Shown: positions 15,995-21,241 of the stretch, in pieces | Position numbering within the stretch: position 1 is the stretch's first letter | Layout of the letters: every line of letters starts with the position of its first letter | IMG/VR virus record: IMGVR_UViG_3300003885_000039 | Location: 1-24,489 of that record | Source: a virus | Reading direction: 5' to 3' (one strand) | DNA length: 24,489 nt | The notes under the pieces: model-generated | Told to the model about the DNA's origin: nothing | Databases searched by the model: none | The model's input: the letters and a program-made list of their open reading frames with translations, nothing else | Program-made: the position numbers and the translations under genes

Positions 15995-16558
15995 TTACAA
16001 AAACGCCTCAGGGTTTATTGCCCCGATTTCGTCTAATACCAATCCATGGTTTTCTCCATCCGTTAGTAATTCCTTTACCATTTTTGGGTTCATTGCATTG
16101 ACTACTTTCTTAGGCAATTCCCTCTCACGCACATCTTCAACTAAATAATGCTCTTGCAATGTCTTTGCAAAAACCGGCTGCACATGAATAATTGCCTGCA
16201 TGTTTTGATTGATCTGAATCATATTGTTTTGTTTATTTCCCATTCCGTTCATACCATTTCTCCTTATTGCCTTATTGGCCATACCTGCCGCCTTCAATGC
16301 AAAGTCAGGATCTGGAGCATTCATCAGTACATCAAGTACACTACTCACTGCATACTCTTCAATCCCTTCCCATCCTTTGTCTAATATTGCAGCCTTTGTA
16401 AATGATTCCTCTGTGATGATTGCCATCTCAGTTTTATAATCATCCGTTTTAATCAATTGGGATATTTGTTCCTCATCCACATTAAATACAGCAGCCATTG
16501 CTTTCATGCTTGCACCACTGTATGCCAATTTGGCTAATTTGTTTATATGCTTTTTCAT
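15995..16558 (-). CDS. Putative small terminase subunit / HTH DNA-binding protein, first gene of the late block
   Basis: A 187-aa protein. Residues 1-45 contain a helix-turn-helix-like stretch (LAKLAYSGASMKAMAAVF followed by NVDEEQISQLI), then helices (TEESFTKAAILDKGWEGIEE; DVLMNAPDPDFALKAAGMAN), an Asn/Met/Gly-rich linker and a C-terminal acidic region. An N-terminal HTH with a helical oligomerisation core and a variable C-terminus is the usual plan of TerS, which recognises the packaging site. First position in the late operon agrees with this. No specific family motif was recognised, and a transcription regulator is an alternative. The start is certain: AGGAGG lies 6 nt upstream. Confidence 0.5.
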   Translation of the reverse strand: MKKHINKLAKLAYSGASMKAMAAVFNVDEEQISQLIKTDDYKTEMAIITEESFTKAAILDKGWEGIEEYAVSSVLDVLMNAPDPDFALKAAGMANKAIRRNGMNGMGNKQNNMIQINQNMQAIIHVQPVFAKTLQEHYLVEDVRERELPKKVVNAMNPKMVKELLTDGENHGLVLDEIGAINPEAFL

Positions 16559-16564
16559 TTTTAG

Positions 16565-16570
16565 CCTCCT
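16565..16570 (-). promoter_or_regulatory. Strong Shine-Dalgarno (AGGAGG) of the first late gene
   Basis: The minus strand reads AGGAGG followed by 6 nt (CTAAAA) and ATG at 16558, the best match to the SD consensus in the window. Confidence 0.85.
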
Positions 16571-16589
16571 ATGGCTGGTTATGGTTATA

Positions 16590-16617
16590 ATTATAGAATA
16601 GATTTGATTTTATGCAA
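16590..16617 (-). promoter_or_regulatory. Putative sigma70-type promoter for the late block
   Basis: The minus strand has TTGCAT (16617-16612), a 16-nt spacer and TATAAT (16595-16590). Predicted transcription would start about 25 nt before the ATG at 16558. It lies downstream of the G6/C6 terminator at 16830-16847, so the late block needs its own promoter, and this is the best candidate. The -35 deviates from TTGACA, which may imply an activator. Confidence 0.65.
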
Positions 16618-16672
16618 GGTATTGTTGGTAATTTTGTGTGTAATTTACAGGTTTTCCTTGCATTGAGTTCTC

Positions 16673-16721
16673 TACAGTTCATCTATTAGGTTTTATCTGC
16701 ATCAGGTTTTATACAGTTCAT
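16673..16721. repeat. Repeated motif cluster upstream of late promoter (A-B-B-A)
   Basis: On the plus strand, TACAGTTCAT occurs at 16673-16682 and 16712-16721. Between them lie two near-identical copies TTAGGTTTTAT (16686-16696) and TCAGGTTTTAT (16702-16712), spaced 16 bp apart. The cluster is 55-105 bp upstream of the late -35. Such arrangement suggests binding sites of a regulator; the protein is unknown. Confidence 0.5.
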
Positions 16722-16735
16722 TGTATTCTTATATG

Positions 16736-16769
16736 TATTTCCCTACATTGATACGATTTTAGGGAAATA
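16736..16769. repeat. Perfect 10-bp hairpin with plus-strand T run
   Basis: TATTTCCCTA (16736-16745) and TAGGGAAATA (16760-16769) are perfect inverted copies around a 14-nt loop. On the plus strand five T residues follow, giving a terminator-like shape for plus-strand transcription. No plus-strand gene ends here, so an operator or a block against antisense transcription into the early units is possible. Confidence 0.5.
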
Positions 16770-16825
16770 TTTTTGGTCAGAGAGAGTTGGAGGGTGAGTT
16801 TTTATAAGCAAAGCGCCAGTTTTAA

Positions 16826-16847
16826 AAATGGGGGGCATATACCCCCC
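16826..16847 (-). terminator. Rho-independent terminator after the small-protein cassette
   Basis: The minus strand carries GGGGGG (16847-16842), a 6-nt loop TATATG and CCCCCC (16835-16830), followed by an A and a T-rich tract. It lies 28 nt after the stop of the 45-aa gene, which matches the end of that unit. Confidence 0.75.
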
Positions 16848-16874
16848 TCATTGTAATCGAACTTATATAATCAA

Positions 16875-17012
16875 TTAATCATCTAAGGCATAAAATAATA
16901 CTGCAATAGTGATGATGGTAACCACTGCAAGGATGATGGATAATCCCCATTGCATTATGGATGGATTTGCCCCAAGTACCATATAAACTATATCTGCATT
17001 CATTGTAATCAT
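16875..17012 (-). CDS. Small membrane protein (45 aa)
   Basis: Read directly: ATG ATT ACA ATG AAT GCA from 17012 to TAA at 16877-16875, 45 residues. The N-terminal part is MITMNADIVYMVLGANPSIM, then one strong membrane helix (WGLSIILAVVTIITIAVLFY) and the acidic end ALDD. AGGAG lies 13 nt before the first ATG; the second in-frame ATG (17003) is 9 nt further and less well placed. It is followed by a strong terminator. No family can be assigned to such a short protein. A single-helix early phage protein may act on host membrane functions, which is speculation. Confidence 0.65.
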   Translation of the reverse strand: MITMNADIVYMVLGANPSIMQWGLSIILAVVTIITIAVLFYALDD

Positions 17013-17063
17013 AATAGGTAATAAACTCCTGTGATATAAGTGATATAAATGTTATTGCAAGGC

Positions 17064-17130
17064 TCATTGCAGGTGAGATGTGGAGAAAAGAGCAACCTAC
17101 CGTAATCCCCTCAACTCTCACCTGCAATGA
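17064..17130. repeat. 15-bp perfect inverted repeat with 37-bp spacer
   Basis: TCATTGCAGGTGAGA (17064-17078) and its exact reverse complement (17116-17130) flank a 37-bp purine/pyrimidine-skewed spacer. The stem extends by two more pairs on minus-strand RNA if a G-U is allowed. No T tract follows on either side, so it is not an ordinary terminator. It occupies most of the gap between the 56-aa and 45-aa genes. Confidence 0.6.
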
Positions 17131-17132
17131 AC

Positions 17133-17164
17133 TAACTACCTAACTACCTAACTACCTAACTACC
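17133..17164. repeat. Tandem repeat, 4 copies of an 8-bp unit
   Basis: TAACTACC is repeated four times without change (17133-17164). On the minus strand (GGTAGTTA)4 covers the stop codon of the 56-aa ORF (TAG at 17162-17160). Because the period is 8, stops appear in every frame, so read-through products would end quickly. Confidence 0.85.
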
Positions 17165-17330
17165 TTAACTGTTCACGTCTGATAGTGTTAAAGTATACAA
17201 CTGCAATACATGATAGATGTGCACTGTTTGTGCAATTTAATACAGCACGGCGTACAGTTTCTACATTTATGTTTGGGCGTTGTTTTATGCAATACAATAC
17301 GCCACTAAGTACTAATGTATCCTTAGTCAT
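17160..17330 (-). CDS. Hypothetical 56-aa protein, translationally coupled
   Basis: Read from ATG at 17330 to TAG at 17162-17160. The protein begins MTKDTLVLSGVLYCIKQRP and continues with NVETVRRAVLNCTNS and a C-terminal FNTIRREQLR. It has three cysteines (residues 14, 33, 41) and a basic end. The ATG shares one base with the stop of the 99-aa gene (TAATG), the same coupling used elsewhere in this genome, and there is no separate SD. Two short helices look possible. No family was recognised; a small DNA- or protein-binding factor is a guess. Confidence 0.6.
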   Translation of the reverse strand: MTKDTLVLSGVLYCIKQRPNINVETVRRAVLNCTNSAHLSCIAVVYFNTIRREQLR

Positions 17331-17629
17331 TAGTTGAATACCGATACAATACGACCGTTCATAATGCGGTTGAATTGCAAAGCTGTAGTAAGTGAATTGA
17401 AATGGGTTGCGCTAGATACTTCATAGGATACTAGATTGTCATCAACATAGTATGCTAGACCACTAGGGGTTGGTTGGTTGTTAAGTTCGATTGCAAATTG
17501 CTCTGTTAGTTTTGGTGATAATGAGGATGAGGATGAGGATGAGGATGATGGTAACCAATGAGTTTTACCTATTCCTGTTGATGGATTTAATTTATTTGAT
17601 GGATTTGATGTATTTGATGTATTTGGCAT
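17330..17629 (-). CDS. Hypothetical protein with poly-Ser tract (99 aa)
   Basis: The first 40 residues are low-complexity: Thr/Asn/Ser repeats (MPNTSNTSNPSNKLNPST) and a run of nine Ser encoded by alternating TCA/TCC codons (a 6-bp tandem repeat near 17519-17545). The C-terminal 55 residues look folded (LAYYVDDNLVSYEVSSATHF; TALQFNRIMNGRIVSVF). The start is supported by the AAAAGGAT box exactly 8 nt upstream of ATG, shared with four other early-side genes. It lies 18 nt downstream of the 32-aa membrane ORF and is coupled to the next gene. Function unknown. Confidence 0.65.
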   Translation of the reverse strand: MPNTSNTSNPSNKLNPSTGIGKTHWLPSSSSSSSSSLSPKLTEQFAIELNNQPTPSGLAYYVDDNLVSYEVSSATHFNSLTTALQFNRIMNGRIVSVFN

Positions 17630-17647
17630 GATGTTTAATCCTTTTAA

Positions 17648-17746
17648 TTATAAGTAGATTTGGTTAATGAAGTTTGCAATCAATAAGATTACGGATAGTA
17701 CCATTAGTATCTCTAAGAAGATGTAAGTACGTTTGAATATTTTCAT
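17648..17746 (-). CDS. Very small membrane protein (32 aa)
   Basis: ATG at 17746 to TAA at 17650-17648: MKIFKRTYIFLEILMVLSVI for the first 20 residues, then LLIANFINQIYL. It has a basic N-terminus and a single hydrophobic helix over almost the whole length, as in phage micropeptides or holin-like regulators. AAGGAC lies 7 nt before ATG. It is the first gene of a four-gene unit that ends at the terminator near 16830-16847, and the preceding unit ends at 17848. The SD, the operon position and the clean hydrophobic design support translation. Its role is unknown. Confidence 0.6.
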   Translation of the reverse strand: MKIFKRTYIFLEILMVLSVILLIANFINQIYL

Positions 17747-17795
17747 TTGATTAGTCCTTGTTGGTTGTTGTTTTATGTTTTATATAAGATAGTAA

Positions 17796-17824
17796 AAGAT
17801 TAGCATAGGATAGGATAGAATGCA
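17796..17824 (-). promoter_or_regulatory. Possible promoter for the small-protein cassette
   Basis: Minus strand: TTGCAT, a 17-nt spacer built of CTATC repeats, then TAATCT as a weak -10. It lies just after the terminator of the upstream unit and about 50 nt before the 32-aa ORF, so some promoter is expected here. The -10 match is poor. Confidence 0.35.
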
Positions 17825-17828
17825 AGGA

Positions 17829-17843
17829 GATAAAACCTGATAG
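17829..17843. promoter_or_regulatory. Copy of recurring ATAAAACCYGAT motif
   Basis: GATAAAACCTGATAG lies between the terminator (17848-17882) and the cassette promoter, a few nt from its -35. Related copies occur at 16686-16712 (two, opposite strand) and 19382-19396. Confidence 0.35.
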
Positions 17844-17847
17844 GCAT

Positions 17848-17882
17848 AAAAAAGCCCCATGCAATGAGATATCACACAGGGC
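17848..17882 (-). terminator. Rho-independent terminator after the 269-aa gene
   Basis: On the minus strand GCCCTGTG (17882-17875) pairs with CATGGGGC (17861-17854) over 8 positions, two of them G-U, with a 13-nt loop, followed by six T. The G-U pairs exist only in minus-strand RNA, which fixes the orientation. It lies 29 nt after the stop at 17911. Confidence 0.75.
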
Positions 17883-17910
17883 AAATAGAACAAAGAAAAC
17901 CGGGGGGAGA

Positions 17911-18720
17911 TTAACTGATAACTAAATCCATCAAATCATCTACAACAATTTCTGCTTCTTCTGGCATTCCGGCAGTATCACGAGTTTTAACCCAATCTTC
18001 TAACATGCCAACTACAATGCCATCGGCTACTGCTAATTTGCCCATACCATTGATAATGTTCAGCCATACTTCTTGTGGTACGTTGGGGAATGTAGAGTTT
18101 GCAAATGCAGTTGATTGTAAAACTTGACGGAAGGTTGCATCGGTAAGGTCTTTGAATCCTTTTGATTTAAGAACTTTGATGTATTTAGGTGCATATTTAC
18201 GGTATGCAAGAAGAACACCTTCAGCACGATTAGACGTAATAAAGTCTACAACTTCATAAGGTAGAGTAGTTGATATTTCGTCGTTTGCATTTGGTCGTGC
18301 TGAATTCGCAAGTTTAACTACAATGGAATTGTTGACGATATCACGGATGTACTTCATTCCATCATCAGTAGTAGATAGAATTTCATACGTTGGGATTGCA
18401 CCAACTGTCACACCGACTACGAAACTTTTACCTGTTTTCTTATCACGTTGTTTGATAGGGTTGATGATGATTGAATAGCCATCGTGAATATCACCTTTTG
18501 CAGGGTCGAAATTATAGACTATTTTACCTTTTGCATTTGATACGATAGTTGATGCGGCGGTGATGGCTGTACCTGCTACGTCTAATTGGTCAGGGGAGAA
18601 AAACTGTGAACGCATATCTTGCATTGCTTTTGATTGGTCTTGAATAGTTTTAATTTGTTCATCAGTAAGAGTTGGCATAGGTGCTTCTTGAACATTAGGG
18701 TTTGCATCTAAATCTGACAT
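17911..18720 (-). CDS. Hypothetical 269-aa early protein with acidic C-terminus
   Basis: No recognised family. It has an acidic N-terminal tail (residues 1-35), then a helical segment, then a probable beta domain around residues 60-130 (GKIVYNFDPAKGDIHDGYSI; GKSFVVGVTVGAIPTYEILS), then helices (LLAYRKYAPKYIKVLKSKGF). The C-terminus is strongly acidic and hydrophobic at its end (PEEAEIVVDDLMDLVIS). An acidic tail is a habit of phage single-strand DNA-binding proteins, but no OB-fold motif can be claimed. It is a monocistronic unit with its own promoter (18846-18873), a repeat-filled leader and a terminator, suggesting high, separately controlled expression. The AAAAAGGAT box is 8 nt before ATG. 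Confidence 0.75.
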   Translation of the reverse strand: MSDLDANPNVQEAPMPTLTDEQIKTIQDQSKAMQDMRSQFFSPDQLDVAGTAITAASTIVSNAKGKIVYNFDPAKGDIHDGYSIIINPIKQRDKKTGKSFVVGVTVGAIPTYEILSTTDDGMKYIRDIVNNSIVVKLANSARPNANDEISTTLPYEVVDFITSNRAEGVLLAYRKYAPKYIKVLKSKGFKDLTDATFRQVLQSTAFANSTFPNVPQEVWLNIINGMGKLAVADGIVVGMLEDWVKTRDTAGMPEEAEIVVDDLMDLVIS

Positions 18721-18740
18721 GGAATGTTATCCTTTTTGGT

Positions 18741-18800
18741 TAATGAATAAATGAATAAATGAATAAATGAATAAATGAATAAATGAATAAATGAATAAAT
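18741..18800. repeat. Tandem repeat, about 7.5 copies of an 8-bp unit, in the leader of the 269-aa gene
   Basis: ATGAATAA is repeated seven times without change from 18743 to 18798, with partial units on both sides. It lies between the predicted promoter (18846) and the SD of the 269-aa gene, so minus-strand mRNA would carry (UUAUUCAU)7. It may be an iteron-like site, an unstructured translation enhancer or a length-variable leader. Confidence 0.9.
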
Positions 18801-18845
18801 GGTTAAAAGTTAAAAGTTATATTATATCTCTAACTTACAATATAG

Positions 18846-18873
18846 AGTATAGAGGTTATTTTGTTAATTGCAA
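18846..18873 (-). promoter_or_regulatory. Putative promoter of the 269-aa gene
   Basis: Minus strand: TTGCAA (18873-18868), a 16-nt spacer, TATACT (18851-18846). Predicted leader is about 115 nt and contains the period-8 repeat. It has the same TTGCA-type -35 and 16-nt spacer as the late promoter. Confidence 0.55.
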
Positions 18874-18920
18874 GAAAATAACTGAATATGGGTGAGATTA
18901 GTTAAAATTACATTACTGGT

Positions 18921-19276
18921 CACATCACAGATTACAAGCGAAAATGATAGGTCGCCCCCTCCGGCTAAATCTATACTTAGTGCAAAACCCCTATATATTG
19001 CCAATGAGTTTATGTATATGTATTGCAAGGTATGTATATAGTAGATATATGTATATAAGGGGTATATAGGGTCTCTATATAGAATTAATAATTTTATAAG
19101 ACCCCTATTTATATAGCCTAACAGAGATACTGCAAGTACCGTAGAGAAGGGAGAATATGGAATAGTACATTGCAGGGACGTAGAACAGGTGGATGCAGAA
19201 ATAGACGGGTTTTGACACAAGTATAGATTTAATGGGGAGGGGCGACGTCGATTTTTTCGATGTAATCTGTGATGTG
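18921..19276. repeat. Long inverted repeat (71-bp arms) around a 214-bp AT-rich core; candidate origin or control element
   Basis: The left arm (18921-18991) and right arm (19206-19276) align as reverse complements over 71 bp without gaps. By hand count 52 of 71 positions match, in blocks: 15 bp containing GTAATCTGTGATGTG is identical, as are AAGTATAGATTTA and a GGGG-CGAC block. Similarity continues outward (GTAATTTT). The core (18992-19205) is very AT-rich, with repeated TATAT and with three CCCCTAT or ATAGGGG elements in both orientations. It lies between the two divergent transcription units. No transposase or convincing ORF is inside, so an origin, a partition/regulatory site or a MITE-like remnant are the options. 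Confidence 0.6.
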
Positions 19277-19663
19277 ATTGTGATTGTGATTGTAATTTTG
19301 TTAATTTAATCCTATATAGACCGGAAAACCCTTCGTAGATACATAGAGAACTTGAGGAGGAGGTGAGATTATTAGCGGACGTATAAAACCCGATAGATAA
19401 TCAATAGTAAGAGGTAAAACCGGCGGAGATATGAGCTTAGAAGGGATGTAAGGAGGCGCAAAAAGTGGTGAAATTGAAATCTCATTGTAAAACCCTTTCT
19501 TACACGATATTGCAATGAACCTTTGTAAAATTTGGCCATCAGGCCACTTATTATATAAACTGTACCAAGTATCAAATACCATACACAGGACACAGGACAG
19601 TAATATTCTCTCATTGCAGGATGAAAATAAATAAAATTAATCACTTGCAGGAAGGTTATCTAC
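19277..19663. other. Non-coding stretch rich in purines, no convincing gene
   Basis: This part of the central gap starts with a period-6 repeat (GTGATT, to about 19290). It then holds purine-rich tracts on the plus strand (AGGAGGAGGTGAGA near 19354, AAGGAGG near 19450), the motif TATAAAACCCGATAG (19382-19396) and a TGGCC-ATCA-GGCCA mini-hairpin near 19531-19544. ORFs in it are short, low-complexity and lack a sensible SD-start pair. A regulatory or replication role, or an untranslated RNA, is possible. Confidence 0.4.
19290..19318 (+). promoter_or_regulatory. Possible second rightward promoter
   Basis: TTGTAA (19290-19295), a 17-nt spacer, TATATA (19313-19318), just outside the right arm of the inverted repeat. 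It would transcribe the 19320-19660 stretch, which has no convincing gene. Weak evidence in AT-rich DNA. Confidence 0.3.
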
Positions 19664-19692
19664 TTGACAAAATAATAGATATAGACTACAAT
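19664..19692 (+). promoter_or_regulatory. Strong sigma70-type early promoter
   Basis: TTGACA (19664-19669), an exact 17-nt spacer, TACAAT (19687-19692). The -35 is perfect and the -10 has one deviation. Transcription would start about 35 nt before the ATG at 19733 and drive the rightward operon. It is the best promoter match in the window. A small AGGG-ATA-CCCT palindrome (19718-19728) overlaps the SD region. Confidence 0.8.
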
Positions 19693-19732
19693 TAGTAAGA
19701 ATACATTAGAAATTACAAGGGATACCCTGAAA

Positions 19733-20668
19733 ATGAATAATAAACCTGATAATAAACCTGATAATATAGATAGTACCGATAATACCGATAATACGGATAT
19801 ATTAATAGATTCTATCAATCATATAGAAATGTTCTATACTGACAAATCAAACGATTTCAACCGTTATTGCATGAAAACCGGCAAATCACTCCTACCCATT
19901 CCATATAATGAAGTAAAAAACCTAATAGCTATTCATGGTTTTGAACGTAGCAAAATGGTAATTGCCAAATTGCAGCAAAGTATTGCATTAGAATGGATAT
20001 TAACTGATGATATCGCGTTGCAAAGACTAGTAGATAAACAGCCGGTAGAATATTTAATATATGCAATGAGTTGTTTATTAGTATCCCCAAAAATAGATAA
20101 TACTATTGATATGTTGGAAGATTTCAATATTAAAATCAAATGTAACACCTTCCTACATAGTCTACCATGGGAACAAATAGTAATATGCGCAGAAGCAATA
20201 CGTAAATTACTAGCAAGTAATCGTCCAATTGCAATACAGGAAATGATAGACAATTGCAAGATGGAACAAATATGTTCATCACAAGAATCCCTTTTTAAAT
20301 TCCAATTAACCTTAACTGAATGCATAAAGATGATTGCAGACGGGCATTATGACCAAAGTTTAATTGATGCAAAAAACCGGCAAAAGAGAGTTTTATTTGA
20401 ACGGCAAAAACAATTAACCAGTTTATCTACATTGGAACAGGAGATATCCGATTCATTGCCCAACTTTGATGAAATTGAATTGCCAATTAGTGAATTGAAA
20501 AGATTGATTATGAAAACAACTAATCATAAGATGGAACGAATTAAAACACAAGAACGGCAAGAACGGATGAAAATCATAAACAAAATGGGGAAGAAAACAC
20601 CCTTTATATCCAATTTTGAAAATAAACCATTTGCAGGGTTTAGTATTAAAAAGGATAGCAAATCATGA
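19733..20668 (+). CDS. Hypothetical early protein, first gene of rightward operon (311 aa)
   Basis: No recognised family. The first 25 residues are a low-complexity Asn/Asp/Thr/Pro stretch encoded by 12-bp and 9-bp tandem repeats (NKPDNKPDN, then DNTDNTD). The remainder is mainly helical with Leu/Ile-rich helices (NEVKNLIAIHGFERSKMVIA; VEYLIYAMSCLLVSPKIDN). The C-terminal quarter is basic and coiled-coil-like (MERIKTQERQERMKIINKMG), followed by FAGFSIKKD. As the first gene behind the strongest promoter it may be a replication initiator, loader or regulator, but no motif proves it. SD AAGGGA lies 10 nt upstream. Its end overlaps the next start as ATGA. Confidence 0.75.
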   Translation: MNNKPDNKPDNIDSTDNTDNTDILIDSINHIEMFYTDKSNDFNRYCMKTGKSLLPIPYNEVKNLIAIHGFERSKMVIAKLQQSIALEWILTDDIALQRLVDKQPVEYLIYAMSCLLVSPKIDNTIDMLEDFNIKIKCNTFLHSLPWEQIVICAEAIRKLLASNRPIAIQEMIDNCKMEQICSSQESLFKFQLTLTECIKMIADGHYDQSLIDAKNRQKRVLFERQKQLTSLSTLEQEISDSLPNFDEIELPISELKRLIMKTTNHKMERIKTQERQERMKIINKMGKKTPFISNFENKPFAGFSIKKDSKS

Positions 20669-20967
20669 ATTGCAATAAATTAAAAATATCCATTAGGCAA
20701 TATGATGTAGATAAGATAACTATAGACGATATCTCTATTACATATATATGGTGTAAATTAACTATTCATGCAGATAAGAATAAATCAACTCATAACATAA
20801 GAATAACTTATAATAAAAACCTTAATGGGTTTAAAAATACTATTTGTGATGAGATAGAAAACCTATCCGCAACTAATGAACTCAACGAATTAATGCAACG
20901 TGCTATATTGCAAATCAAAACTGGAAAACCTTTTGGTGTTGATACTTTTATGATTTGGAGAAAATAA
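20665..20967 (+). CDS. Hypothetical early protein (100 aa)
   Basis: A 100-aa protein of unknown family, with a predicted beta-rich first half (LKISIRQYDVDKITIDDISI) and a helical second half (LNELMQRAILQIKTGKPF). Its ATG overlaps the stop of the 311-aa gene (ATGA) and it has the AAAAAGGAT box exactly 8 nt upstream, so it is both coupled and independently initiated. Followed by another small gene after 2 nt. No membrane segment and no metal motif. Function unknown. Confidence 0.7.
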   Translation: MNCNKLKISIRQYDVDKITIDDISITYIWCKLTIHADKNKSTHNIRITYNKNLNGFKNTICDEIENLSATNELNELMQRAILQIKTGKPFGVDTFMIWRK

Positions 20968-20969
20968 CC

Positions 20970-21212
20970 ATGGATGAACAATATAAACGATATAAACGAT
21001 TTACACCATTTAACCCTTACCGTTCAGTATTAAATATTGAATTGGGAGATATATCTATCATGCGCAGTTATTCAAATAAGTTACACATAATGACAATAGA
21101 TATGTTAAGACCAGAAGTTAAACGAAGCTATTTGATAGAATGTGAATCAAAAGCAGTATTAATAGCTAATGCTTTTATTACTTCCATGTTGTATATAAAT
21201 AATAGCAAATAG
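20970..21212 (+). CDS. Hypothetical early protein (80 aa)
   Basis: The ATG at 20970 is preferred: GGAG lies 9 nt upstream and the preceding stop is only 2 nt before it. A TTG at 20955 would extend it by five residues into the preceding gene without SD. The N-terminus is Tyr/Lys/Arg-rich (MDEQYKRYKRFTPFNPYRS, coded partly by a repeated ATAAACGAT unit), then beta-type strands (LNIELGDISIMRSYSNKLHI) and a helix at the end. Unknown family. Confidence 0.65.
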   Translation: MDEQYKRYKRFTPFNPYRSVLNIELGDISIMRSYSNKLHIMTIDMLRPEVKRSYLIECESKAVLIANAFITSMLYINNSK

Positions 21213-21230
21213 CAAATAGCAAATAATAAG
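21198..21230 (+). repeat. Short period-7 tandem repeat at a gene junction
   Basis: About three copies of the 7-bp unit AGCAAAT end the 80-aa gene and fill the gap before the SD of the DUF6011 gene. Confidence 0.7.
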
Positions 21231-21241
21231 GATAACTAACC

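Noticed and set aside
16879-17127. 82-aa minus-strand ORF
   Set aside because: It runs through the inverted repeat in a different frame from the 45-aa membrane ORF, which has a better SD and a clear membrane helix.
17133-18800. CRISPR-like array from the repeated 8-bp units
   Set aside because: Units are contiguous with no spacers and far too short; they are simple tandem repeats.
18864-19220. 118-aa minus-strand ORF across the inverted repeat core
   Set aside because: It begins with TTG without an SD, has low-complexity Tyr/Ile/Leu composition from TATA-rich DNA, and spans both arms of the inverted repeat.
18921-19276. Insertion sequence
   Set aside because: Inverted arms are present but the 356-bp element has no transposase and I found no clear target-site duplication, so only a MITE-like remnant remains possible.
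19301-19644. Two overlapping minus-strand ORFs (93 and 90 aa)
   Set aside because: They overlap each other in different frames, lack sensible SDs and lie opposite the approach to the early promoter. Composition looks like translated polypyrimidine tracts.
19621-19695. 24-aa ORF starting at the ATG near 19621
   Set aside because: It overlaps the -35 and -10 of the early promoter, and its start has no properly spaced SD.
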